Below, piece by piece: positions 8,149 to 16,546 of a stretch of DNA of 33,601 nt (within the stretch, counting starts at the first letter, position 1; each line of letters opens with the position of its first letter). Made by a program: the position numbers and the translations under genes. The DNA lies in contig ONHZ01000001.1 in NCBI GenBank assembly GCA_900317755.1, forward strand, positions 1-33,601, given 5' to 3'. The stretch is from an uncultured Lachnospiraceae bacterium (GTDB lineage Bacteria; Bacillota; Clostridia; Lachnospirales; Lachnospiraceae). The notes under the pieces were generated by a model. That model did not search any database and had not been told where the DNA came from. It saw nothing but the letters and a program-made list of their open reading frames with translations.

Positions 8149-9061
8149 GAACCCTGTTTCTCCACATCTCAAAATCCTGACGGTTCTTCCATGTCATAGT
8201 CTCTAATATAGAGCCTGAAAATAGCGAAATAATTGAAGTAAGAAGCACAAAACAGCATACAATAAGCGTTGGAAAACGCCTTACGAGACCAGTCGACGCA
8301 AATTCCATAAGAACAGGAATCATAAAGCCAACACCAAGTGTAGCAAGTATCAGGGCAATTAGTCCAAAAAACTGAAACGGTCTGTAAGTCCTGAAAAGCC
8401 TTGCAATAGTTCCTATTACCTTGAAACCATCTGAATATGTATTCAGCTTCGAAACAGAGCCTTCAGGTCTGTCCCTGTATTCTATGACTTCATTTTCAAT
8501 GTAGAGATTCTTCTCAGCCGCATGAATCGTCATCTCAGTCTCAATTTCAAATCCCTTAGAAAGAACAGGGAAGGTCTTTACAAAATCATAGCTGAATGCC
8601 CGATAGCCTGTCATGATATCCTTGATATCCGTCTTGAAAAGATGATTTATCGCGGCACGCACAAAGGAATTTCCAAAATTGTGAAACGGTCTCTTATTTT
8701 CTGTAAAATATGTCGAGGAAAGCCTGTCGCCTACGACCATATCCACGTCCTTTTCTAGGACACGTTTTGCCATGGAAGGTGCGTTTTCAGCAGGATAAGT
8801 GTCGTCTCCATCAGTCAGGATATAGCATTCGGCATCAATCTCACGGAACATCCTTCGGATGACATTACCTTTCCCCCGGATATATTCGTGACGGACCACT
8901 GCCCCCGCCTTCTCTGCTATCGCTGCTGTACCATCGGTGGAGTTGTTGTCATATACATATATCACGGCTTCATCGCCCAAAGCATTTCGAAAATCCTTCA
9001 CGACCTTTTCAATTGTCTTCGCCTCGTTGTAACAAGGTATCAAAACCGCTATCTTATCCAT
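8114..9061 (-). CDS. Polyprenyl-phosphate glycosyltransferase (GT2, DPM1/GtrB-like)
   Basis: A 315-residue GT-A enzyme. The nucleotide-binding start is LIPCYNEAKTIE (7-18), followed by DNNSTDGT (38-45) and the metal-binding DGDD (84-87). A DPM-type acceptor region has MTGYRAFS. Two membrane helices sit at about 230-255 and 262-290. This is the layout of enzymes that move a sugar from a nucleotide donor to polyprenyl phosphate on the cytoplasmic side. The product is normally flipped and used by a membrane GT-C enzyme; the two membrane-protein genes directly downstream, and the GtrII-like gene at 17969-19573, are candidates. The sugar itself cannot be read from sequence. Confidence 0.88.
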   Translation of the reverse strand: MDKIAVLIPCYNEAKTIEKVVKDFRNALGDEAVIYVYDNNSTDGTAAIAEKAGAVVRHEYIRGKGNVIRRMFREIDAECYILTDGDDTYPAENAPSMAKRVLEKDVDMVVGDRLSSTYFTENKRPFHNFGNSFVRAAINHLFKTDIKDIMTGYRAFSYDFVKTFPVLSKGFEIETEMTIHAAEKNLYIENEVIEYRDRPEGSVSKLNTYSDGFKVIGTIARLFRTYRPFQFFGLIALILATLGVGFMIPVLMEFASTGLVRRFPTLIVCCFVLLTSIISLFSGSILETMTWKNRQDFEMWRNRVHEDKMEKMGKS

Positions 9062-9110
9062 AAGCCTATTCTGCCCTACCGCAAAACCTCTATGTTCCTA
9101 ACTTCTCACA

Positions 9111-10274
9111 CTACTCAGACAAAAACACCTTTTCATATGACTCTACAATAAAGTCCCAGCTGAATGCACCGGTGATCCGAGCCACACCTTTTTCATGCAT
9201 TTCTTTTCGCTTTTCTGCGGAGGCATATTCGCTGTCGCATTTTTCAATCAAAGAAGATAATGAACCATCTTCCTTTGTCCAGTAAAGCGCGCTGTCTTCA
9301 CCGACTTCGTGGTTGAAGCCAATATCATATAATAAATTCACATCAGTTGATGCAAGGGCTTCAAGGAGACTTGGATTCGTACCGCCGACCTCATGTCCGT
9401 GGAGATATGCGAAGGCTTTCTCACGGATTGCCTTGATAAGCTCCGTTTCATAAACTGTTCCTACGAACTTCACCCTCTGATCTTCCTCGAAATGGGTTTT
9501 CTCTTCAAGCTCTTCATAGAACTTGTCCTTTTCCACATTCGTGACAATGACCAGATCTTTTGTCGTATTACTCTTTATGAATTCGGAAATCATCGTCTCG
9601 TAATTATTGTCCGGGACAAATCGACCAACAATCAGATAATAATCATAAGACTTTACATTATGCTCTGAAAACCACTTGTTTAATTCGTCGTCGGAGCAGG
9701 TCGACCTAGTAACATCTGCACCATATGCAATGTAGGTGGTATTCTTTACATGATCACCATAGGAATCATTAATGTATTCTTCAATTGTTTTCGAATCGCA
9801 GATTGCAAGATCAGAATTTTCAACAAGACACTTTTCGCAGTATTTAAGAAATTTTTTCTCTGGCTCTGACCACTTTGACCTCTTCCATTCGAGACCGTCA
9901 GGATTCACAAAGACCTTTACACCAAGCTTGTGAAGCTTCTTGTAATGCGACTTCAGAAGCGGTCCGATGCGGCAGCCTAAGATATATACGATTACCTTAT
10001 CGTCCCCGAGTCCTTTATGCTTTACCCATCCTTCAACATATGAAAGTACTAACCCTACATGAAAAATTCTTCCGGGTGCCCCAGGAAGCGGAACCTTCAC
10101 ATTAAAGCAGTCGGCATTATTGTATTTAAAATGCCCTATTGGCTCACCCATGCAGCTCACATGGTAATATATGTCTTCTGATTTCTTTCTTTTTGTAAGG
10201 TTCTCAACAAAGGTTTCGAAGCCGCCGTACTTCGCAGGAATTCCCTTACTTGCAACGATAAATACATGTGTCAT
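9111..10274 (-). CDS. Glycosyltransferase with DUF1972 N-terminus (Cps2T-like)
   Basis: 387 residues, GT-B fold. The first 25 residues, with SKGIPAKYGGFETFVENL, are diagnostic of DUF1972, seen in beta-1,4-rhamnosyltransferases such as pneumococcal Cps2T. NPDGLEWKRSKW (124-135) is also typical. The C-terminal nucleotide-sugar site is HEVGGTNPSLLEAL (294-307). It probably adds the second sugar of the repeat unit on the cytoplasmic face, directly after the initiating transferase, which is the next gene upstream. No dTDP-rhamnose genes are in the window, so a rhamnose donor would have to be made elsewhere. ATGAGGC gives a GAGG ribosome site 7 bases before the ATG. Confidence 0.88.
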   Translation of the reverse strand: MTHVFIVASKGIPAKYGGFETFVENLTKRKKSEDIYYHVSCMGEPIGHFKYNNADCFNVKVPLPGAPGRIFHVGLVLSYVEGWVKHKGLGDDKVIVYILGCRIGPLLKSHYKKLHKLGVKVFVNPDGLEWKRSKWSEPEKKFLKYCEKCLVENSDLAICDSKTIEEYINDSYGDHVKNTTYIAYGADVTRSTCSDDELNKWFSEHNVKSYDYYLIVGRFVPDNNYETMISEFIKSNTTKDLVIVTNVEKDKFYEELEEKTHFEEDQRVKFVGTVYETELIKAIREKAFAYLHGHEVGGTNPSLLEALASTDVNLLYDIGFNHEVGEDSALYWTKEDGSLSSLIEKCDSEYASAEKRKEMHEKGVARITGAFSWDFIVESYEKVFLSE

Positions 10275-10328
10275 ATAAATGCCTCATAACGAAATTCACA
10301 GATGATGTTTTTTTCAGACCCACTCTGC

Positions 10329-12305
10329 TCATTTCTTTGTAACTCCTTCCACCATATCCTTCATATCCTCGCTCACTTCCGAATTCATAATCTTCCCCTG
10401 AGCTTCTTCAGAAAATCCCTCGGTGCTCTCCTTCTGGAAAATGATTTTGAAGGTCTCGAATACGATCTCTACATCAAGAACAAGTGAATAATTCGTAATA
10501 TACATAAGGTCCATCTTCAGCTTGTCCATGGCAGTGGTATTATATTTTCCATAGACCTGGGCGAGGCCTGAAAGACCTCCTTTGACCTTGTACCTGTATT
10601 TAAATTCCGGAATCTCAGCGCAATATTTTTCTACGTGCTCGACTCTTTCGGGACGCGGTCCAATGATTGACATATCACCCTTCAGGATATTGATAAGCTG
10701 CGGAAGCTCATCGATTCTCGTAGCACGGATCACGTGACCGACCTTCGTGATCCGGTCATCCTTTTCCCCTGCAGGGTGTGACTTCCCATCTGCCTCTGCA
10801 TTTACAATCATGCTTCGGAATTTCAGAATCATGAATTTCTTCATATTCCATGTGCAGCGCTCCTGTCTGTAGAATACGGGACCGCCGTCCTCCAATTTAA
10901 TCGCAAGCGCCACGATGCCAAAAAGTGGCGAAAGCACAGCCAGTGCAAAGCCGGAAAGCACGATGTCGAGAAGTCTCTTTACAAACCTCTGTGTCATCGA
11001 CATGCCGTGATTTCTCCGGTAATAAAGGGGTGTATCAAAAAGATTCAATTCGCTTGAAGACTTAATCAGAATATCCGAAATCTTGGGAACATAATAAATT
11101 CGTTTATTATACTCAAAGGCAAGTTGGATGAGCTCGCTTTCCACATCATCGGGAAGATCCTGAAGCAACAGCGCATCATAGCCCTCCATCTCTGAAATAA
11201 TCTTGTCCATTCCATCCAGATAGCTCACCTTTCCACCGATATGGTATTTATCCGGGCGAAGCTCCATTTTTGAAAAAGTATGATCTACATCCTTTCCATA
11301 AATTTGCAGAAGCTGCAGTGCCGGGAACCTCCGGCGATATATATGAATGAGTGGAATCGTAATGAGACCTATCACTACGGTCTGCACGAGAAACAGCAGA
11401 AAATATCTCCATAGAATCGACCAGAAAAATCTGAACTCACCAATAATCAATAGTGAAACGAAGATCTCTATAATGTCTGTCAGGAAAAATGACACGGCTT
11501 CTGATGCAACTACCCTCGAGACCTTATTCACGCCAATCGTATATGCGCCAAGTGCATTTCCACAGAATATGAAAATCAGGAAATAGAACACGAATGCCAT
11601 CGCAAGGTTTCCTGCACCAAGAAGATGTCCTGTGTTATTGTGATCCTGCACGTACTGAACCCAGACAAAGAAGAAAAGAAGTGTAGAAAGAAGTGTCAGA
11701 AAAACAGAGCACTCGCCACGATATGCATATTTTTCCTCAACATCGAAGCTTCTCCTCTGATAATCAAAATGTTCTGCTGAGCATCTGTAAAAATATACAT
11801 TCAGATAAATAAGAGAAATGATGACAGCGATACAATATATGCTTTTGTAAACTATTCTATGAGGATAATATACAATCTCTGCAAAAGCCGGAGATAAATA
11901 AGTATACAGGGCTATTAGGAAATAACCTAATGAAAGAATGATGCAGATAATATAAATAAATTTTTTCTTTGTCCTTAAGAAACCCTCAAAGAAAAATGCA
12001 AGCGTAATGCAAATTCCAAGCATATAAAAATGCAGGAAAGTGATACTGTCACCGCCCCTGTCAATATATCTGATGAGAATAAAGAGGAGCGAAGTACATA
12101 AAAAGCTCATGAGAATTGTCACAGCTTCTGTCACATAAAACATAAGAAAGAAGCCTGTAACAATGCATATTCCAAAGAAAACCTTCAGGCTTCCGACATT
12201 GCTAAGAAATCCAAGTACCCCTGACAAAATCATAATAACGGAAAAAATAATATGCGTAATGCTTATTTTCCTGGCCTTATTCTCTTTAGCTGTTTTTTCG
12301 TTCAT
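10329..12305 (-). CDS. Initiating polyprenyl glycosylphosphotransferase with an extra N-terminal membrane module
   Basis: 658 residues, compared with about 450-480 for usual CpsE/WbaP-like enzymes. Residues 440-632 are the bacterial sugar transferase domain (PF02397): a hydrophobic hairpin at 443-470, FYRQER, LKFRSM, RIDELPQLINILKGDMSIIGPRPE and GLSGLAQVYG. It moves a sugar-1-phosphate from a UDP-sugar to undecaprenyl phosphate and so starts the repeat unit. Residues 200-320 are the usual four-helix region and 325-430 the usual soluble linker domain. Residues 15-175 are an added block of about five to six helices, containing GGDS at 84-87. This block is paralogous to the separate 176-residue protein encoded at 15500-16030. 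A promoter with TATAAT lies 63-68 bases upstream of the start. The C-terminal 30 residues are an acidic tail. Confidence 0.92.
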   Translation of the reverse strand: MNEKTAKENKARKISITHIIFSVIMILSGVLGFLSNVGSLKVFFGICIVTGFFLMFYVTEAVTILMSFLCTSLLFILIRYIDRGGDSITFLHFYMLGICITLAFFFEGFLRTKKKFIYIICIILSLGYFLIALYTYLSPAFAEIVYYPHRIVYKSIYCIAVIISLIYLNVYFYRCSAEHFDYQRRSFDVEEKYAYRGECSVFLTLLSTLLFFFVWVQYVQDHNNTGHLLGAGNLAMAFVFYFLIFIFCGNALGAYTIGVNKVSRVVASEAVSFFLTDIIEIFVSLLIIGEFRFFWSILWRYFLLFLVQTVVIGLITIPLIHIYRRRFPALQLLQIYGKDVDHTFSKMELRPDKYHIGGKVSYLDGMDKIISEMEGYDALLLQDLPDDVESELIQLAFEYNKRIYYVPKISDILIKSSSELNLFDTPLYYRRNHGMSMTQRFVKRLLDIVLSGFALAVLSPLFGIVALAIKLEDGGPVFYRQERCTWNMKKFMILKFRSMIVNAEADGKSHPAGEKDDRITKVGHVIRATRIDELPQLINILKGDMSIIGPRPERVEHVEKYCAEIPEFKYRYKVKGGLSGLAQVYGKYNTTAMDKLKMDLMYITNYSLVLDVEIVFETFKIIFQKESTEGFSEEAQGKIMNSEVSEDMKDMVEGVTKK

Positions 12306-12367
12306 ATTTTAACTTTCAAAAAATCAAATTTAACCACCACGCACGCCGTTATGCGCATACAGAATGA

Positions 12368-12397
12368 ATTATAACAGAAATATACCTGCGATGTGAA
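12368..12397 (-). promoter_or_regulatory. Sigma-A promoter for the initiating transferase
   Basis: Read on the minus strand, TTCACA (12392-12397) and TATAAT (12368-12373) are separated by 18 bases. The -10 is extended by TG (TGTTATAAT). Transcription would start near 12361, giving a leader of about 55 bases. It divides the polysaccharide cluster into at least two transcription units. Confidence 0.7.
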
Positions 12398-12453
12398 TAT
12401 TTTTAAATCATTACCTATTACACCATTTGTAAAAAAATATCACCGGTCAGACA

Positions 12454-13401
12454 TTACAAAATTGGAAGCTTGTAAGTCTCATAGACAATAGTTCTTCCAC
12501 CAAAACCTTCCTTCTGAGAAATAAGTCCTGTATTCAGAAAATATCCATCTTGTTCAGTAGAAATACCAAAGTCCAGGTATTTCTTATTGGAAGAATATTT
12601 ATCCATTACAGTTTTTATAGTAAGATCTAATGCTCCGATTTCCCGGGCTGTTTCATCTGCTGCCATATACTGGGTATGAATGACAGAGGGATATTCAAAT
12701 ATCACGGTTCCGGCTATCATTTCTCCATCACACATCGCTGCAAATAAATGAATATTTTCCGGAAATCTGCTATGGAGCAGGAATAATTCCGCACCGGTAT
12801 GCACTGCCTTTGTATCATGATATTTTTCAAGCACAGAATTTTCAAGTTCTATAAAATCAAAATAATCTTCTTCTGATGTCTTTTCTTCTATCACTACCCC
12901 TTCTCTTCTTGCCCTTGAAATCTGTGCTTTCCTTCCTTTAGGCATCTTTATGGGATTTTCAAATTTAATTGCAGTTGAAGCTTCGACTTTTTCCAGAGAA
13001 GCATGATGAAGGTATAATGCATATCTGTCTTCTTCCGAAGGTTCATTACTATATATTGACGGAACGGACTTATATATGATTTCTTTTATATTATTTTTCT
13101 TTGAATAATCTATTAGTGCCTGAAAGCAGTCATTCATCTCATGCTGTTTTAAACTGCAGTCGAAAAAAAATCCACCGAAAGTCAGCCCGCCATGAGAATA
13201 TAACCTGTCATTCATTATATTCATCGGAAGGACGGAAACTAATTTTTCGTCATCATAAAACATAAGGGAATGGTCAGTAAATCTGTCCCTATGATAGTCC
13301 ATATAATTCCTGTTAAACATAAACATGGGCTTTGTTGATGTCTGAATAAAATCATCCCAAAGCTCTTTATTCTCCTCATTATATTGAATAACTTTTATCA
13401 T
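12454..13401 (-). CDS. GNAT/FemAB-like acyltransferase
   Basis: A 315-residue soluble protein with the two-domain GNAT layout of the FemAB/Acetyltransf_6 superfamily (PF13480). The N-terminal half has DEKLVSVLPMNIMNDRLYSHGG; the second half has FAAMCDGEMIAGTVIFEY and DFGISTEQDGYFLNTGL, the usual acceptor and CoA or aminoacyl-tRNA binding region. KGRKAQISRARREG at about 155-168 is the basic stretch between the halves that this superfamily commonly shows. It likely N-acylates an amino sugar or adds an amino acid to the glycan. The sugar aminotransferase two genes upstream could make its substrate. It begins 13 bases after the glycosyltransferase gene, in the same operon. The exact donor cannot be read from sequence. 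Confidence 0.78.
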   Translation of the reverse strand: MIKVIQYNEENKELWDDFIQTSTKPMFMFNRNYMDYHRDRFTDHSLMFYDDEKLVSVLPMNIMNDRLYSHGGLTFGGFFFDCSLKQHEMNDCFQALIDYSKKNNIKEIIYKSVPSIYSNEPSEEDRYALYLHHASLEKVEASTAIKFENPIKMPKGRKAQISRARREGVVIEEKTSEEDYFDFIELENSVLEKYHDTKAVHTGAELFLLHSRFPENIHLFAAMCDGEMIAGTVIFEYPSVIHTQYMAADETAREIGALDLTIKTVMDKYSSNKKYLDFGISTEQDGYFLNTGLISQKEGFGGRTIVYETYKLPIL

Positions 13402-13414
13402 AATTTAATATCTC

Positions 13415-14341
13415 TCAATACTGCTCTCTGCTTTTAAGAAATTTTCTTGTCGGGGCAGTAAGTGAAAATAAATATTTCAGTGTCACCTTAAGACTCTTTG
13501 GGGACTTTTTTAAATACTCTCTGAAATTCTCCATATCATCTTCGTAAAGATAATGATTCGCCATCTCATAGGAAAATCCCTCATTACAAAGTCTTTCAAA
13601 ATCCTGCTTTGCATCATCATCTCTTGCATATTTTTCAGCAAAGAATAATTTCATGTCAAGAACATTCTGAAGCATCTCAATATCATCGTCACCATTTTTA
13701 TGCATTACGCTTCCACCTGTAATTCTGTAAATGGAATGAACTTCGTCTAGAAATTTTATCCTGCCTGTAGCAGCCGTATAAAGCCATAATGGATAATCTT
13801 CCAGTGTCCAGTTTTTAGAAAGCGGATCTATTTCCTTCAGATAATCTTTTACAACAGATGTCCTTATGCAACAGCTTAATGATGGAATGTTATTATGAAT
13901 CAGAAGATCCTTAAAGCTGCACCCATCAGAACCTATGAGGTCTCCTGAAAATTTATTTTGTTCTTCAAGAAAAATCTTTGCCTTGGAATAACAGGCATTA
14001 TATTCTTTGTGCGCCTCTAGAAAATACACCTCTGTAGCAAGCATGTCCGGCAGAAATCTGTCGTCATGTCCCATCGAAAAAATATACTCACTCTCTACAC
14101 TTTCAAATCCAGAGATAGAATTTCTTACTACCCCCATATTCTCTTCATTGAAATGAAGTCTGATTTTTTCAGGATACTTTTCTTTATACTTTTTTAAGAG
14201 TTCTCTTGTATCATCTTTAGAGCCATCATCGCTTAGTGAGATCTCAAAATTGTCAAAGTCCTCCTGGTTCAGGACACTTTCAATGGTCTCACCAATGGTC
14301 TTTGATGAATTGTATGTTGGAATCAGAATCGAAACTTTCAT
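13415..14341 (-). CDS. Glycosyltransferase family 2
   Basis: A 308-residue GT-A enzyme without membrane segments. It starts MKVSILIPTYNSSKT, then has a DDGSKDD nucleotide site (about 38-44) and a metal site in MGHDDR. The acceptor part contains NWTLEDYPLWLY, typical of capsule glycosyltransferases. ATG 14341 is chosen over an in-frame TTG at 14356 because the family normally begins at this point. No strong ribosome site is visible at either start, so translational coupling with the aminotransferase gene 15 bases upstream is likely. It would add one sugar to the lipid-linked repeat unit in the cytoplasm; the sugar is unknown. Confidence 0.88.
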   Translation of the reverse strand: MKVSILIPTYNSSKTIGETIESVLNQEDFDNFEISLSDDGSKDDTRELLKKYKEKYPEKIRLHFNEENMGVVRNSISGFESVESEYIFSMGHDDRFLPDMLATEVYFLEAHKEYNACYSKAKIFLEEQNKFSGDLIGSDGCSFKDLLIHNNIPSLSCCIRTSVVKDYLKEIDPLSKNWTLEDYPLWLYTAATGRIKFLDEVHSIYRITGGSVMHKNGDDDIEMLQNVLDMKLFFAEKYARDDDAKQDFERLCNEGFSYEMANHYLYEDDMENFREYLKKSPKSLKVTLKYLFSLTAPTRKFLKSREQY

Positions 14342-14356
14342 AGCACTACCGAACAA

Positions 14357-15466
14357 TCATTCAAATTCATTCACCGCAGCGATGACATAGTCAATCTCTT
14401 CATCAGTCATACCATAATACATTGGAAGGCTGAGTTCTGTTTCGCTTATTTCCTCGGCAATCGGGAAGTCGCCCTTCTTGTAACCTAAGTCTTTATAGCA
14501 TTCCTGAAGATGCATTGGAATAGGATAGTGCTTGTTCGTGCCGATGCCTCTGTCATTTAAGAATCTCTCAAGCCTGTCCCTCTCTGGAGAACGAACCGCA
14601 AAAATATGCCATACGGGCTCAGCATATTCAGGAACAGTTGGAAGAATCACTAAAGGATTTTTCATGCCGCTTAAATACTTTGAAGCAGTTTTTCTACGGT
14701 TCTCATTTACCTTATCAAGTATCGGAAGCTTCGCTGAAAGAAAGGCCGCCTGCATCTCATCAAGTCGGCTGTTATTCCCGTGATAGATGTGATGATATTT
14801 ATAATCGGAGCCATAATTTCCTAAGGCACGAATCTTTTCTGCAAGCTCAGAAGAGTTTGTAACAGCAGCTCCTGCATCACCTAGTGCACCAAGATTCTTC
14901 CCAGGGTAAAAGCTAAAGCCTGCTGTATCGCCAAAAGAGCCTATCCTTTTTCCCTTATACCTTGCACCATGCGCCTGGGCACAGTCCTCTACAATAAAAA
15001 GATCATGCTTCTTTGCAATCTCTATAATCGGATCCATATCGGCAGGCTGTCCATAGAGATGTACCGGCATGATGGCTTTTGTCTTGCCTGTAATCTTCTC
15101 TTCTATCTTCGAAGAATCAAGATTAAAGGTATTAATGTCAGGCTCTACAAAAACAGGAGTCGCACCACAGTATGTCACCGCAAGCGCTGTTGCAATAAAG
15201 GTATTAGATGGAACAATTACTTCATCGCCTGAACCAATTCCAAGAGCCTTCAAAGAAAGCATCAGCGAATCAAGCCCGTTGCCGCAGCCCACGGCATAGT
15301 TCACACCGCAGTATGATGCAAAGGCTTCCTCGAATTGCTTATCTTCTTCGCCTTCTATATACCACGACCTATCATATACTCTTTCAAAAGCCGCCCTTAT
15401 TTCCCTGTCAAGCGCCCTTTCTAGCGGCTTAAATGTCACGAAAGGAACTGTCATTTTATTTTTCAT
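14357..15466 (-). CDS. DegT/DnrJ/EryC1 family sugar aminotransferase
   Basis: A 369-residue PLP enzyme (PF01041). Visible features are GCGNGLDSL (phosphate-binding region), [10 protein letters not shown] with the PLP-ring Asp and Gln, and the Schiff-base lysine in [13 protein letters not shown] (Lys190). It most resembles the QdtB/FdtB/VioA/WecE group, which converts a nucleotide-activated keto-deoxysugar into an aminosugar using glutamate. ATG 15466 is chosen because GAGGAA lies 5 to 6 bases upstream; an in-frame TTG at 15478 would overlap that site. The keto-sugar-making dehydratase and isomerase are not in the window, so the substrate must come from other loci. The GNAT-like enzyme at 12454-13401 may acylate the product. 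Confidence 0.92.
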   Translation of the reverse strand: MKNKMTVPFVTFKPLERALDREIRAAFERVYDRSWYIEGEEDKQFEEAFASYCGVNYAVGCGNGLDSLMLSLKALGIGSGDEVIVPSNTFIATALAVTYCGATPVFVEPDINTFNLDSSKIEEKITGKTKAIMPVHLYGQPADMDPIIEIAKKHDLFIVEDCAQAHGARYKGKRIGSFGDTAGFSFYPGKNLGALGDAGAAVTNSSELAEKIRALGNYGSDYKYHHIYHGNNSRLDEMQAAFLSAKLPILDKVNENRRKTASKYLSGMKNPLVILPTVPEYAEPVWHIFAVRSPERDRLERFLNDRGIGTNKHYPIPMHLQECYKDLGYKKGDFPIAEEISETELSLPMYYGMTDEEIDYVIAAVNEFE

Positions 15467-15499
15467 TTGATTCCTCAAACCAATCGATTATAGAAATAA

Positions 15500-16030
15500 T
15501 TACAAAATAACGTCTGTCTTTTTGTTCAAAAACAGCATAGAAATAAAAGTAAAAAAGCAATACGCCCCTCGGAGTAACAGCCACCTGCCACCATACCATG
15601 AGCCGATGAATACAAGCGAAAAATAATATATCACTGAAACCAGAAAGTAGCAAACTGCAATGATATTCAATAAGACAAATAATTTATTATTATCTGCTTT
15701 TTCAAAAAAATCTTTTTTAATCCCAGAAATTCCAAGCAATAAAGACTCAAGAATTCCTAAAGCATAAATAGTGAAGAAAAATGGACTGTCGCCGCCATAG
15801 TATAAAAAGCGAAACAGAATAAAAATAATAATCCCGCCAATACCAACAAGCAGAATATCTATTATTTTAGCAAGACGAAAAAGTAAAAAAATCCCAATCA
15901 ATGCCACAAAGCTGAACACAAATCTCGTGGTGTCATAAAAGCCAAAGTCTCCAATCACTCCAGCCAGAATCATCAGAATAGAATAGAGACAATATATCTT
16001 CTTATTTGAAATATCAAAAAGTTTTTGCAT
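15500..16030 (-). CDS. Stand-alone membrane module, paralogue of the initiating transferase N-terminus
   Basis: A 176-residue protein with five to six hydrophobic helices and little else. It aligns along its length with residues 17-175 of the initiating transferase at 10329-12305. Shared features are SILMILAGVIG versus SVIMILSGVLG, and IFILFRFLYYGGDS versus LFILIRYIDRGGDS with the GGDS motif at 79-82. It lacks the catalytic sugar-transferase domain. It could be a remnant of a second transferase, a donor of the module to the longer gene, or a functional membrane partner. AAGGATT lies 6 bases before ATG 16030. It sits 21 bases after the deacetylase-like gene and 33 bases before the aminotransferase start. 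Confidence 0.8.
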   Translation of the reverse strand: MQKLFDISNKKIYCLYSILMILAGVIGDFGFYDTTRFVFSFVALIGIFLLFRLAKIIDILLVGIGGIIIFILFRFLYYGGDSPFFFTIYALGILESLLLGISGIKKDFFEKADNNKLFVLLNIIAVCYFLVSVIYYFSLVFIGSWYGGRWLLLRGAYCFFTFISMLFLNKKTDVIL

Positions 16031-16051
16031 GAAATAATCCTTATTTTATTT

Positions 16052-16546
16052 CTATTTCAACATCCTGCACAGACTATTCTCCGGCCAAACGAATGTCACC
16101 TGCTTTGAATCAAAAGTCCTTGTGAGATACTTCTGCATTCCTGTAATCTCATAGTTTAACGCGTCATAATCCTGCGCAAACTCAGTGTCCTGCCCCAGAA
16201 CCAAATGAGATGATGTGTGGCTGATTAGTTCAGTATGACCGTCTTTAAGTATTTCTTTCCAACCATCTTCATACGGCTTTACATAATATCCGACTCCGGC
16301 AACAATCACATCAATATCATTTTTCTCCGCAAGTTCATTTAAAAGCACGGAAGAATCATACATGCCATCATCAGAGGCAATAGTAACAATACTATCTGCG
16401 TCGCCTCTTACATCCGCAATCTCCGTCCTTAATTCCTGCCCAGATTTTTTATTTTCGGCTAAAACATTACTTGTAATAGCAATAAATACGATTGTAAGTG
16501 CAATAATAAAAAATATTAAAATATTTTCTATTTTTCTATTACTCAT
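16052..16546 (-). CDS. Truncated polysaccharide deacetylase-like (NodB-fold) membrane-anchored protein
   Basis: 164 residues with a single N-terminal anchor (8-29). The next part resembles a NodB-type deacetylase: TIASDDG at about 54-60 matches the metal and catalytic DD motif, ISHTSSHL (about 108-115) matches the zinc-binding HxxxH motif, and VWPENS fits the next conserved strand (R/F-x-P-x-G region). The reading frame then ends at CRMLK, whereas the family normally continues for about 60-100 residues with the remaining catalytic His and Asp. It is therefore C-terminally truncated or strongly divergent. If active, it would remove acetyl groups from glycans outside the membrane. Its start overlaps the end of the AlbA_2 regulator gene by 8 bases, with AAAGG ahead of ATG, so it is coupled to that gene. 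Confidence 0.65.
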   Translation of the reverse strand: MSNRKIENILIFFIIALTIVFIAITSNVLAENKKSGQELRTEIADVRGDADSIVTIASDDGMYDSSVLLNELAEKNDIDVIVAGVGYYVKPYEDGWKEILKDGHTELISHTSSHLVLGQDTEFAQDYDALNYEITGMQKYLTRTFDSKQVTFVWPENSLCRMLK

